From VRUE01 sp963805455 (GTDB lineage Bacteria > Actinomycetota > Thermoleophilia > Solirubrobacterales > 70-9), in NCBI GenBank assembly GCA_963805455.1, contig CAWDUJ010000009.1, forward strand, positions 62,001-126,000: 64,000 nucleotides of DNA, read 5' to 3'. A program made the position numbers and the translations under genes. Positions within the stretch are counted from its first letter, which is position 1. Every line of letters starts with the position of its first letter. Of this stretch, positions 46,594-55,152 are shown in pieces. The notes under the pieces were generated by a model. That model did not search any database, was not told the DNA's origin, and worked only from the letters and a program-made list of their open reading frames with translations.

Positions 46594-48065
46594 CGGCCTG
46601 CGAGCAGCTCGCCGCCCGGACTCGCCTCCGCCTCGGCGACCTCGATCGGTACCTCGGCGATGTTGCGATTGGTCCGGATCACGAGCACGCCCACCAGCAC
46701 CCCGACCGCGGTCACCGATGCGGAGACGCCCATCGCGGTCGAGAGCGCATCGACGAATTCCTGAGGCGTGGCCGAGGCGAAGTCGGCGCCGACAGAACTC
46801 TGGAAGATCGCCCCGGTGACGGCGACGCCGAGGCTGCCGCCGATCATCCGGAACATCGAGAGCACGCCGGAGGCGACGCCGGCTTTCTGAACCGGGACCG
46901 CATTCATCGCGGTGCTCGTCATCGGCGACATCGTCATCGCGATCCCGATGCCGAGCAGGACGAACCCGGGCAGCAGGTCGGTGTAGGTCGAGTCGACCGC
47001 GACCTGGGTGAAGGTCAGCAGCGATGCGGTCAGCAGGGCCAGCCCTCCGGCGATCAGCCAGCGCGGGCCGAAGCGGTCGGCCAGCCTGCCGGAGATCGGC
47101 GCCACGGCGACGATCATCAGCGTCGAGGGGAGGAACCTCACCCCCGCCTCCAGGGGCGAGTAATGGAGGATGTTCTGCATGTAGAGGGCGAGGAAGAAGA
47201 AGGTCCCCATCATCGCGAAGGTGATGATCAGGGCGATGATCGATGCCCCCAGGTAGTTGCGGTGGGAGAGCAGCTCGAACTGGACGATCGGGGCCTTGAC
47301 CCGCTGCTCGACGAAGACGAAGGCCGCAAGGCCGATGATCGAGGCGGCCAGCAGGCCGACGATCGGGGCCGACCCCCAGCCCCAGCTGTTGCCCTCGACG
47401 AGGGCGAGGACCAGCGCGGTCAGCCCGGTCGTCAGGGTTGCGACGCCGAGGAAGTCGACCTCCCTGCCGACGCTGGTGTCACGGGACTCGCGGACCGCAA
47501 AGACGGTGGCTGCAATGGCGCCGATCGCGACCGGGATATTGAGGTAGAAGATCGCCCGCCAGGAGACGTGCTCGGTGAGCAGGCCGCCCAGCACCGGGCC
47601 GATCGCGAGGGCCAGGGCGGAGACCCCGGCCCAGGTGCCCATCGCCTTGCCGCGCTCATGCGCGGGGAAGGCGTCGGTGATGATCGAGAGCGTGCCGGGC
47701 ATCATCAACCCGGCTCCGATGCCCTGGAGGACACGGCTGACGACGAGCGCGGTCTGGTCGGGGGCGAGGCCGGCCGTCGCCGAGGAGAAGGCAAAGATGA
47801 CGACGCCGATCAGGAACACGAGCCGGCGGCCGAAGATGTCGCCGAGGCGCCCACCGGTCGCGAGGACGACGGCGAAGGACAGCGTGTAGCCGCTCGTCGT
47901 CCACTCGAGGCCCGAGATCGAAGCGTGCAGATCTTTCTGGATCGACGGCAGCGCGACGTTGACCACCGTGTTGTCGAGCATGATCATGAACAGCGCGAAG
48001 CACATCGCCCCGAGCGTCCACCACTTGCGGTTTTCGTCGGTGATCAGGTGCTGGTAACGGGTCAT
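46587..48065 (-). CDS. MFS drug exporter, DHA2 (14-TMS) family
   Basis: 492 aa, about 14 transmembrane helices. DHA2 landmarks: MLDNTVVNVALPSIQKDL, GGRLGDIFGRRLVF (motif A), RVLQGIGAGLMMPGTL, and GPVLGGLLTEHVSWRAIFYLN (motif C). Such pumps export amphipathic drugs or antibiotics by proton antiport. The ATG overlaps the MarR stop, so the pair is one operon. It sits inside the biotin locus; export of a biotin precursor is possible but unsupported. Confidence 0.92.
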   Translation of the reverse strand: MTRYQHLITDENRKWWTLGAMCFALFMIMLDNTVVNVALPSIQKDLHASISGLEWTTSGYTLSFAVVLATGGRLGDIFGRRLVFLIGVVIFAFSSATAGLAPDQTALVVSRVLQGIGAGLMMPGTLSIITDAFPAHERGKAMGTWAGVSALALAIGPVLGGLLTEHVSWRAIFYLNIPVAIGAIAATVFAVRESRDTSVGREVDFLGVATLTTGLTALVLALVEGNSWGWGSAPIVGLLAASIIGLAAFVFVEQRVKAPIVQFELLSHRNYLGASIIALIITFAMMGTFFFLALYMQNILHYSPLEAGVRFLPSTLMIVAVAPISGRLADRFGPRWLIAGGLALLTASLLTFTQVAVDSTYTDLLPGFVLLGIGIAMTMSPMTSTAMNAVPVQKAGVASGVLSMFRMIGGSLGVAVTGAIFQSSVGADFASATPQEFVDALSTAMGVSASVTAVGVLVGVLVIRTNRNIAEVPIEVAEAEASPGGELLAGRT

Positions 48066-48604
48066 CGGGGGGAGTCCTTTCCTCTCAAGATCTCGTAGGC
48101 CGCGGCAATGTCCTCGCGGTCCATCAGTGAGTCGACGGCGGCGTCCAGCTTGCGTCGCTGGGTCGCGCTGAGGCTGGCGGCGAAGTTCTCCATCCCGGCC
48201 TGCCGGATGACCAGAAGGGTGTTGACGAGGTCCTTGCCGCGGCTGGTGATCGCGACCCGGCGGACTCGGCGGTCCTCGCTGTCCTCAACCCGGGTGGCGA
48301 GCCTTTTCTTGACCAGGGCGTCGACCGCTCGGCTCATCGACGGCACCGAGACGCCGAAGGTCTCGGCCAGGTCGGAGACCTGCCTGGGCTCGGCCTCCTC
48401 GCCGAGGCCGCCGAGCTCGAGCAGGGCCTTGGTCTGGGTCATCGAGAGGCCGCTCTCCTCGAGGACGCTGAGCATGTTGCCGCGGTCATAGAGGAAGAGA
48501 TGACGCAGCAGAGCGCTGAGGCGGGCGGCCGTCTCCTGGGCCTCGCCGCCGATCGCCCGCGGCGCTTCGACTTCCCCGACTATCGCTTTGACGGTCGTCG
48601 CCAT
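48062..48604 (-). CDS. MarR-family transcriptional regulator
   Basis: 180 aa. Winged-helix core: SMTQTKALLELGGLGEEA, VSDLAETFGVSVPSMSRAVD, LVKKRLATRVEDSEDRRVRR, then the wing and VAITSRGKDLVNTLL. It is coupled to the DHA2 pump gene (ATGA). A 9-bp inverted repeat (48626-48653) just upstream of its start is the likely operator; it also lies within 62 bases of the bioA start. Confidence 0.92.
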   Translation of the reverse strand: MATTVKAIVGEVEAPRAIGGEAQETAARLSALLRHLFLYDRGNMLSVLEESGLSMTQTKALLELGGLGEEAEPRQVSDLAETFGVSVPSMSRAVDALVKKRLATRVEDSEDRRVRRVAITSRGKDLVNTLLVIRQAGMENFAASLSATQRRKLDAAVDSLMDREDIAAAYEILRGKDSPR

Positions 48605-48625
48605 TTCGAGAATGGTTGCAGACGC

Positions 48626-48653
48626 ACAACTATTTCTCCATCACAATAGTTGT
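48626..48653. promoter_or_regulatory. Inverted repeat, probable MarR operator
   Basis: ACAACTATT and AATAGTTGT, perfect 9-base arms, 10-base spacer, in an AT-rich island between marR and bioA. Confidence 0.65.
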
Positions 48654-48700
48654 TTGTGTGACCGATATCACCCGCCGCGAATTCCGGCCGGGGGCGCTTC

Positions 48701-48706
48701 TACCCT
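48701..48706 (+). promoter_or_regulatory. -10 element (TACCCT) of bioA
   Basis: Seven bases before GTG 48714. Confidence 0.4.
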
Positions 48707-48713
48707 CCGCGCA

Positions 48714-50048
48714 GTGACGTCAGCGGATCACTCGCAACTCGATCACGACCATCTCTGGCATCCGTTCACCCAGCAGCAGGGCTGGTGCGAGGAAGAGCCG
48801 CTCGCGATCGAGCGGGCCAAGGGCTGGCAGCTGATCGACACCGACGGCCGCCACTACATCGACGGCGTCTCCTCGCTCTGGTGCAACGTCCATGGCCATC
48901 GCCACCCGGAGATCGACCAGGCGGTCCGCGACCAGCTCGACCGGGTGGCGCACTCGACGATGCTCGGGCTGACCCACCCCGGCGCAGCGGAGCTGGCGGC
49001 AAGGCTGGTCGAGATCGCCCCGCGCGGGCTGAGCCGCGTCTTCTACTCCGACTCGGGCTCGACCGCTACCGAGATCGCCCTGAAGATGGCGTTCCAGTTT
49101 CAGCAGCAGCGCGGCGGCCAGCACACTCGACGGACCTCGTTCGTGCACCTCCGCGATGCCTACCACGGCGACACGATCGGGTCGGTATCGGTCGGCGGGA
49201 TCGACCTCTTCCACGCGACCTACCGGCCGCTGCTGTTCGAGACGCGCGCCGTCGAGCCCGGCGACGCGGCCGACCTCGAGCGCACGCTTGCTGCCCATGA
49301 GGAAGAGATCGCGGCGGTGATCGTCGAGCCGCTGGTCCAGGGCGCGGCGGGGATGATCGTCCACCCGCCCGGCTACCTGCGGGCGGTGCGGGAGCTGTGC
49401 GACCGGTTCGGCGTGCTGCTGATCTGCGACGAGGTGGCGACCGGCTTCGGGCGCACCGGGACGATGTTCGCCTGCGAGCAGGAGGACGTGGCCCCCGACC
49501 TGCTCTGTGTCGCCAAGGGGCTGACCGGCGGCTATTTGCCGCTCGCCGCGACGCTGGCCACGGAGGGGATCTACGAGGGGTTCCTCGGCGCTCCCGAGGA
49601 CCAGCGGACGTTTTTCCACGGCCACACCTACACCGGCAATCCCCTCGCCTGCGCTGCCGCGCTCGCCAGCCTCGAGGCCTTCGAGCGCGAGCAGACCCTC
49701 GCCAACCTGCAGCCGAAGATCCGCCTCCTCGACGATCTCCTGACGGCGGTCGCCGAGCAGCCAGGCGTGGCCGAGGTCCGTGGCCGCGGGATGATGGCCG
49801 CGATCGACCTCGGCGAGCACGACCCATCTCTGCGGATCGGCCACCGTGTGACCCTCGAGGCGCGCCGGCGGGGCGCGATCATCCGCCCGCTCGGCGATGT
49901 CATCGTCCTGATGCCGCCGCTGGCGATCTCCAGCGGCGACCTACGTCGCCTGGTCGAGATCACCTCGGAGGCGATCGCGGCCGCGCTCGAGCGCCCGGCC
50001 GCTGCGCCGGCTCCCTCACCGCCGCAGGAACTCCCGCGCGCAGCCTGA
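48714..50048 (+). CDS. bioA: Adenosylmethionine-8-amino-7-oxononanoate aminotransferase
   Basis: 444-aa class III aminotransferase. BioA landmarks: HDHLWHPFTQQQ, GVSSLWCNVHGHRHPEID, FYSDSGSTATEIALKMAFQ, YHGDTIGSVSVGG, DEVATGFGRTGTMFACEQ and the PLP Lys in LCVAKGLTGGYLPLAATLA. Uses SAM as amino donor. GTG 48714 has no ribosome site. It reads in the same direction as bioBFD but is separated from them by the oppositely oriented exporter pair. Confidence 0.93.
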   Translation: MTSADHSQLDHDHLWHPFTQQQGWCEEEPLAIERAKGWQLIDTDGRHYIDGVSSLWCNVHGHRHPEIDQAVRDQLDRVAHSTMLGLTHPGAAELAARLVEIAPRGLSRVFYSDSGSTATEIALKMAFQFQQQRGGQHTRRTSFVHLRDAYHGDTIGSVSVGGIDLFHATYRPLLFETRAVEPGDAADLERTLAAHEEEIAAVIVEPLVQGAAGMIVHPPGYLRAVRELCDRFGVLLICDEVATGFGRTGTMFACEQEDVAPDLLCVAKGLTGGYLPLAATLATEGIYEGFLGAPEDQRTFFHGHTYTGNPLACAAALASLEAFEREQTLANLQPKIRLLDDLLTAVAEQPGVAEVRGRGMMAAIDLGEHDPSLRIGHRVTLEARRRGAIIRPLGDVIVLMPPLAISSGDLRRLVEITSEAIAAALERPAAAPAPSPPQELPRAA

Positions 50049-50096
50049 TCCCGGCATCCTTCTGTGATGGATCCCGGGCCGGGCCGTAGTAGGGGT

Positions 50097-50633
50097 ATGA
50101 GTCAGGCCCTGGCCGAGCCGATCGAAAACACCGCCATCCGGGAGCGGATCTCCTTCGAGGAGCTCTACCGGAGCAGCCGGGACGATGTTTACGCCTACGC
50201 GGCAGGGTTCCTGCGCGAGGCGGCCGCGGCCGAGGACGTGACCGCGATCGCCTTCGAGCGCGCCTACCGCAACCGCTCGCGATTCGACCCGGGCCGCGGC
50301 AGCGCCCGCGGCTGGCTCTTCGGGATCGCCCGCAACGCAGCGCTCGACGAGCTTCGACGGCGCAGGCGTCAGAGGGCGCTCGCCGAGGAGCCGATCGACC
50401 TCGCCGGCAACGACGCCGAGCATCCGGTCGAGCAGAGTGAGAGGCGCCTCGCCGTCGCCGGCGCCCTGGAGGGCCTCGAGGCGCGGGAGCGGGATTTGGT
50501 CGCGTTGAAGTTCTTCGCCGGCCTCGACAACGTCGAGATCGCCGCACTGCTCGACATCTCCGAGTCCAACGTCGGAACCAGATTGCACCGAGTCGTCACC
50601 AAGCTGAGGGAGGCCTGCGATGGAGCTCCATAG
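50097..50633 (+). CDS. ECF-type RNA polymerase sigma factor
   Basis: 178 aa. Sigma-2: ELYRSSRDDVYAYAAGFLRE, AEDVTAIAFERAYRNRSRF, GSARGWLFGIARNAALDELR; sigma-4: GLEARERDLVALKFFAGLDN, VEIAALLDISESNVGTRLHR. The linker is short and no extracytoplasmic domain is fused, so it belongs to ECF sigma factors. ATG 50097 (AGGGGT upstream) is used; 50067 is an upstream alternative. Overlaps the membrane protein gene by 14 bases, which should act as its anti-sigma factor. Confidence 0.9.
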   Translation: MSQALAEPIENTAIRERISFEELYRSSRDDVYAYAAGFLREAAAAEDVTAIAFERAYRNRSRFDPGRGSARGWLFGIARNAALDELRRRRRQRALAEEPIDLAGNDAEHPVEQSERRLAVAGALEGLEARERDLVALKFFAGLDNVEIAALLDISESNVGTRLHRVVTKLREACDGAP

Positions 50634-51753
50634 CGAGTACCCCGAGATCGTCGCCGAGCTGGAGGCGATGAGGCCGCGGCCGCGGCCGGAGTTCGCGGCC
50701 GAGCTCGACGCCTGCGTCGCCGAGGGCTTCAGCGATTCGACCCGCCCGGACGCCTCTTGGTTCGATCGGCTCGGGGAGCGGCTCAGCGGCCTGTCCTGGC
50801 GCCGGGTGGCGGTCCCGGTCGGAGCGGCGGCACTGATGGCAATCGCGGTCGCCACGGCGGTGATCTCGATCTCCGAATCCGGTCCGGCGGCCGGCGGCCG
50901 GCGGATCGCCGACCACCCCTTGGCATCCCCCGAGGTCGCGCCGAGCCCGGCCCCCCGCGATTCGGCCGCCAACCTCAACGAGTTCAGCCAGAAGGTCCCG
51001 CAGGTGGTCCCCTCCTCGGGGACCGGGTCGGCTGCGGGCGCCGGGGCAGCGGAATCCGGCCCCTACGCGGCACGGGCCAGGGTCCGTGACATCGAACGCT
51101 CGGCCCGGGTCACACTCGCGGTCGATCCCGACGAGGTCCGCTCGGCGGCAGCGGACGTCTTCGCAACCGTCCACTCCTACGACGGGATCGTCCTCCGTTC
51201 CTCCGTCCGCACCCGCGGCAGGGGCGACGCGGTCGCCTCATTCGATCTGCTGATCCCCACCCCTAGGCTCGACGACGCGCTCGCCGCCTTCTCGGACATC
51301 GGGCCGGTCAGCTCCCGCTCCGACGCCTCGGTCGACGTCACCGCGCCGACGATCGGCCTCGAGGAACGGGCGCAGGACTCGAAAGCGAAGATCGACAGCC
51401 TGCTCAGGGAGCTGTCGGGGGCTGAAAGCGATACCGAGCGGGAAACGGTCGAAGCGGAGCTTCGCTCGGAGCGCAATCGGCTCGCCCGGGTGCGGTCCAG
51501 GCTCAACTCAATGCAGCGTCGCACCCACTTCTCCCGGGTCTCCCTGCGGATCGAGTCGGACCCGGATTCCGCCGGCGCCGGCTCCTGGGGCATCGGCAAC
51601 GCCACCGCGGACGCGGGCCGAATCCTGAGCATCGCCGCGGGGGCGACCCTGATCGCCCTTGCGGTGCTGGCTCCGATCACCCTGATCTCCGTCCTCGGCT
51701 GGGCCGCCCGGCGGGCCTGGGTCCGGCGCTCACGCGAGCGCGTCCTCGACTGA
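50620..51753 (+). CDS. DUF4349 membrane protein, probable anti-sigma factor
   Basis: 377 aa. Cytoplasmic N-terminus (about 60 residues), first transmembrane helix at about 65-85 (VAVPVGAAALMAIAVATAV), extracytoplasmic DUF4349 domain from about 150 to 335 containing a coiled-coil (ERAQDSKAKIDSLLRELSGA, then RNRLARVRSRLNSMQ), second transmembrane helix near 345-365 (ILSIAAGATLIALAVLAPI), short basic tail. The layout and the overlap with the sigma gene suggest signal-controlled sequestration of the sigma factor. It lacks the classic ZAS zinc motif in the N-terminus. Confidence 0.85.
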   Translation: MELHSEYPEIVAELEAMRPRPRPEFAAELDACVAEGFSDSTRPDASWFDRLGERLSGLSWRRVAVPVGAAALMAIAVATAVISISESGPAAGGRRIADHPLASPEVAPSPAPRDSAANLNEFSQKVPQVVPSSGTGSAAGAGAAESGPYAARARVRDIERSARVTLAVDPDEVRSAAADVFATVHSYDGIVLRSSVRTRGRGDAVASFDLLIPTPRLDDALAAFSDIGPVSSRSDASVDVTAPTIGLEERAQDSKAKIDSLLRELSGAESDTERETVEAELRSERNRLARVRSRLNSMQRRTHFSRVSLRIESDPDSAGAGSWGIGNATADAGRILSIAAGATLIALAVLAPITLISVLGWAARRAWVRRSRERVLD

Positions 51754-51761
51754 GCGGCTCT

Positions 51762-52550
51762 CTACTGCCGCGGGTTGACCGAGAGGAGCTGCAGCGAGTA
51801 GCTCTCGTGGTAGTCGGCGTCGATCGTGCCACTCATCTTCGCGTCACTCCTCATCACCCGGCGCAGCAGCAACCCGTCGGACCGCCGCCGCCAGTCCTCG
51901 CGCTCGGCGGTGCCGGTGACGTGGCCGTCGAGCTTGACATCGGTGGAGGTGTGGACGGCGTCGAATTTCTTGTCGCCGACGACGACCTTCTCGATCGCCT
52001 TGACCAGGGACTCGCTGGTCCCGGTGTCGCCTTCGTCGGAGCGGCAGCGGCCGCGGAAGGTCTTCCCCACCTGGCGCGCCGAGCGCTTCGAGGCCGGGTC
52101 GCCGGTGCAGGAGTAGGTCGAGGCGCGATCTTCGCCGAAGAATTCGTGGTATTCGACGAAGCCGATCAGTTCGAAGAAGTCGCCGCCCTTGGTCGGGCAG
52201 GTGGTGAATTCGGCCCAGCGCCCGCCGAGGACCTGCCACCGTTCGACCACCCCGCAACCCTTCTTGCTGAGCGTGATCGTCGAGATGCCGTCGTAGTCGT
52301 GGGTGGCGCTGAGCAGCCCGGTGTCGGCTGTCTCGCTGCCCTTGGTTTCGTAGCGATAGACGCCCGGCTCGCGTTCGAAGATCGCGCCCTTGCCGCCCCC
52401 GGCCCCACCTTCTTCTTCGCGGAACTGGGCAACGGCTTCGTTGACGCTGACCCTCGAGGTGTTGTCCTTCGGGAAGAGTTTCCAGACCGCGAGCGCTCCC
52501 ACCACCACGATGGCAGCCACAACCAGCGCGATCACGCGTCCCCGCGACAC
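51762..52550 (-). CDS. Membrane-anchored secreted protein, unknown function
   Basis: 262 aa. N-terminal signal anchor (residues 6-23, VIALVVAAIVVVGALAVW), then a mostly beta domain with three cysteines (KKGCGVVERW, FTTCPTKGG, STYSCTGDPA) and a fourth in FRGRCRSDEG, so two disulfides are possible. No enzyme motif. Related in style to lipoprotein-like outer proteins of actinobacteria. It converges with the DUF4349 gene 8 bases away. Confidence 0.7.
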   Translation of the reverse strand: MSRGRVIALVVAAIVVVGALAVWKLFPKDNTSRVSVNEAVAQFREEEGGAGGGKGAIFEREPGVYRYETKGSETADTGLLSATHDYDGISTITLSKKGCGVVERWQVLGGRWAEFTTCPTKGGDFFELIGFVEYHEFFGEDRASTYSCTGDPASKRSARQVGKTFRGRCRSDEGDTGTSESLVKAIEKVVVGDKKFDAVHTSTDVKLDGHVTGTAEREDWRRRSDGLLLRRVMRSDAKMSGTIDADYHESYSLQLLSVNPRQ

Positions 52551-52604
52551 CGCCGGTCACTAAACCAGACGCAACACCGATCTGTGTTAGGGACGGATGA
52601 AAGG

Positions 52605-52610
52605 TAGGCT
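52605..52610 (+). promoter_or_regulatory. -10 element (TAGGCT), leaderless Nudix gene
   Basis: Ends 6 bases before GTG 52617. Confidence 0.5.
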
Positions 52611-52616
52611 GGATCC

Positions 52617-53258
52617 GTGACCCCCAGAAGGCGCGGGCCGGCCGAGCGGCCCAACCTGGGCGAGCCCTCCACCCCCCGCCCGGCGGCCTCCGTGGTGCTG
52701 CTGCGCGGCGGCGGCAGGCACTCTGACCGGGGGCTCGAGGTTCTGCTCCTGAAGCGGACCGAGAAGGCCAAGTTCATGCCCGGCGTGTGGGTGTTCCCGG
52801 GCGGGGCGGTGGACCCTGAGGACGGCGAGGGCGAGAACGGACACCGCGTCTGCGCGGCTCGCGAGCTCACCGAGGAGGCGGGTATCGAGCTCGGCGCCGA
52901 GGCCGAGCTGGTCCTGTTCTCGCGCTGGATCACGCCGGAGGTGATTTCACGACGATTCGATGCCTGGTTCTTCCTCGCTCCGGCCCCGGCGCACTCGCCG
53001 CCGAAACCCGACGGGATCGAGACGACCGACGCCGGCTGGTTCGAGCCCGCCGCCGCCGTCGAGGCCCAGGCCGCGGGCGAGCTGGCCCTGGCCTTCCCGA
53101 CGATCGCCCAGATGCGGACGCTGGCGGAATTCGCCAGTGCCGCCGAGGCGATCGAGGCCTACCGGCAGAGGACGGTCGAGCCGATCCTGCCGAAGGTGAT
53201 CGGTACCCAGGAGGAGCACAGAGTCGTGCTCCCGGGCGACCCCGACTACCCGAGCTGA
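52617..53258 (+). CDS. Nudix hydrolase (NUDT19/CoA-pyrophosphatase-like)
   Basis: 213 aa. The Nudix box is present but stretched: FPGGAVDPEDGEGENGHRVC followed by AARELTEEAGIEL, with 13 rather than 7 residues between the first Glu and the REL helix. Longer insertions of this kind are seen in NUDT19-like enzymes that cleave CoA or acyl-CoA, so this substrate is plausible. The strand VEVLLLKRTEKAKFMPGVWV is the typical N-terminal part. The 3' end overlaps the convergent acyltransferase gene by 13 bases. Confidence 0.85.
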   Translation: MTPRRRGPAERPNLGEPSTPRPAASVVLLRGGGRHSDRGLEVLLLKRTEKAKFMPGVWVFPGGAVDPEDGEGENGHRVCAARELTEEAGIELGAEAELVLFSRWITPEVISRRFDAWFFLAPAPAHSPPKPDGIETTDAGWFEPAAAVEAQAAGELALAFPTIAQMRTLAEFASAAEAIEAYRQRTVEPILPKVIGTQEEHRVVLPGDPDYPS

Positions 53259-53935
53259 GCGATCTCCGGCCGTTGCCGGGCGGGGACGCCACGAACGACA
53301 GTCCCGCTAGAAATGTCAGCGGTGACGACTGACCCTGCCCCGACCACGGCCTCGGGGCCGATCTCGATGCCCGGCATGATGATCGCTCCGGCGCCGACCT
53401 GGCAGGCACGGCGGAAGATCGGCGCCGGCCTGCGCTCCGGCGTGCTCATCAGGCGCCCGCCGAGGACGACCACCCCCGGCCCGAAGAAGACGTCGTCCTC
53501 GAGAACGACCTCCTTGGCGACGACGCAGTGGGACTGGGTCCTGGCGCGTTTCCCGAATACGACGCCCTCTTTGACCACGGATCCATAGCCGACCGCGGCG
53601 CGCGCGCCGATCGTGGTCTCCTCGCGGACCGCGGCGTGGTCTCCGACCATCGCTTCCTCGCCGATCTCTGCCCCCGCGTGAATCAGGGCGTTGGTGCAGA
53701 TCGTCGCTCCTGCGCCGATCCTCGTCGGGCCGGTCGCGACCGCCTTCTCGGTCCGGTTGGAGCGGGGAGCAACCCTGCCGAGAATCGCTCCGTGGCCGAT
53801 CCTGACCCCGTCCTCGATCACGACCCCGTCCTCAATCACGACGTTGGCCCCGATCTCGACCCCTCGACCAATCTCGACCCCGTCGCCGAGGAAAAGATTG
53901 GGCGCGAGATCCGAGGGGCTGAGCGACGGCGGCAA
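53246..53935 (-). CDS. Hexapeptide-repeat (left-handed beta-helix) acyltransferase
   Basis: 229 aa. At least eight hexapeptide turns are visible: VEIGRGVEIGANVVIEDGVV, IGAGATICTNALIHAGAEIG, VGDHAAVREETTIGARAAV, and after a loop IGPEAVVGAGSVVTADISSG. A short acceptor loop (RRPAPIFRRACQVGAGAII) is present. Such enzymes transfer acetyl or acyl groups to sugars or nucleotide sugars. TTG 53935 is the only reasonable start; a shared AT-rich -10 box (53943-53948) serves both it and the glycosyltransferase in the opposite direction, suggesting joint expression for one glycan. Confidence 0.82.
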   Translation of the reverse strand: MPPSLSPSDLAPNLFLGDGVEIGRGVEIGANVVIEDGVVIEDGVRIGHGAILGRVAPRSNRTEKAVATGPTRIGAGATICTNALIHAGAEIGEEAMVGDHAAVREETTIGARAAVGYGSVVKEGVVFGKRARTQSHCVVAKEVVLEDDVFFGPGVVVLGGRLMSTPERRPAPIFRRACQVGAGAIIMPGIEIGPEAVVGAGSVVTADISSGTVVRGVPARQRPEIAQLG

Positions 53936-53942
53936 GGGTGCG

Positions 53943-53948
53943 ATTATT
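53943..53948. promoter_or_regulatory. Shared divergent -10 element (ATTATT/AATAAT)
   Basis: Exactly 7 bases separate it from ATG 53956 on the plus strand and from TTG 53935 on the minus strand. Confidence 0.5.
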
Positions 53949-53955
53949 CCAGCCG

Positions 53956-55152
53956 ATGGCGGCAGACGGGGAGTTGGGGGTCAAGAGGGTCTGCTGCATG
54001 CTCCATAGCCTCGACCCCGGTGGCTCGACCTGGCAGTGGGTTCGCCTGCTGGGCCGCCATGTCGAAGCCGGCGGGGAGGCGACGGTGCTCGGACCACCAG
54101 GCCCCCTCGCGCAAACAGCCGAAGCGGCAGGGATTGAGGTCGTCCCGACCCGATGGGCCGACGAGAAGCGTGGCGGATGGGCCACGGTGAGGGGGATCGC
54201 CGAGGAATGCGAACTCGCGATCGTCCACTGGGACTTCGAGGTGATGGACGCGTTCGGGCCGGCGCTCGAGGCCGGCGTCCGAGCCGCGCTCTCGGTCCAC
54301 CAGCCGCCGATGCAGCTGGCCCGCTGGCACGGGACCGAGGCTGTGGCCGGCGCCAGGGCCGTGCTCGAACTTGCGGTGGCCGACCCCGACGCGGTCGTCC
54401 TCGTCCGTGGCGCCACCCATCGCCGCACCTTCGAGAGCGCCTTCAGCCTTCGGGAGGGCGGGCTGCGGATCCTGCCGCCGTCGTTTCCGCTGCCGCTCTT
54501 CAGCTCCGCCGGGAGTCTTGACGAGATCCTGGCGTTGACCAGGCACTCCCCCGAGAAGGCGGCAATCCCGCGGATCGCGGTCGAGCTGACGAAGGAGGGC
54601 CTCGACCGGGGACGTGATTGCCGGTTGACGATCGCCGGCGAGGGACCGACGCGCGAGTGGGCGGAGGCGCTCTGCGCCGATCGCCTGCCGTCCGGGTCGT
54701 GGCGGTTCGAGGACGCCCCGGAGGATGCGATCGCCAGGCTCGCCGCCGCCGACGTCGTCGTCGCCCAGGGCTCGACGACACTCGAGGCGGCGGCGCTGGG
54801 TCGCCGCGTCGTCGTCGCCCGCTCGGCGGGCACGGGCCGCGCCGCCGGGGTCGTCCTGCGCCCGGAGACCTACGAGGACGCGGCAGCGGACCCGTTCGGG
54901 GTCCCGAAGCTGACCACCGACTTCGGCGCGCTCTGGGAGGGGCTGCTCGGCGTCGAGGAGGGCGACCTGCGGGCCGTGCGCGACCTGGTCGAGGCGCGGA
55001 ACAGCCTCGACGCTGCGGCTGCGGCCGTCAGGGACGCGGTCGCGGAGACCGGCTTCGTCAGTCGGCGGGAAACGGCTCCAGGCCCGCGTGCCAGGGCCCG
55101 GGGGGGTAGGTATGGATTCCGCTCTCATCCATCTCACCCTGGAGCCGCCTGA
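53956..55152 (+). CDS. Glycosyltransferase (GT4/GT-B-like)
   Basis: 398 aa. GT-B-type: N-terminal KRVCCMLHSLDPGGSTWQWV, then LAIVHWDFEVMDAFGPAL; the C-terminal nucleotide-sugar domain has LTIAGEGPTREWAEAL, DAPEDAIARLAAADVVVAQG and STTLEAAALGRRVVVARSAG, the expected donor-binding stretch with its Glu. The acceptor is unknown. The gene runs 95 bases past the stop of the convergent gene at 55058, an unusually long overlap, and its last 30 residues look low-complexity. Start ATG 53956 fits the shared -10; GTG 53938 is less likely. Confidence 0.82.
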   Translation: MAADGELGVKRVCCMLHSLDPGGSTWQWVRLLGRHVEAGGEATVLGPPGPLAQTAEAAGIEVVPTRWADEKRGGWATVRGIAEECELAIVHWDFEVMDAFGPALEAGVRAALSVHQPPMQLARWHGTEAVAGARAVLELAVADPDAVVLVRGATHRRTFESAFSLREGGLRILPPSFPLPLFSSAGSLDEILALTRHSPEKAAIPRIAVELTKEGLDRGRDCRLTIAGEGPTREWAEALCADRLPSGSWRFEDAPEDAIARLAAADVVVAQGSTTLEAAALGRRVVVARSAGTGRAAGVVLRPETYEDAAADPFGVPKLTTDFGALWEGLLGVEEGDLRAVRDLVEARNSLDAAAAAVRDAVAETGFVSRRETAPGPRARARGGRYGFRSHPSHPGAA

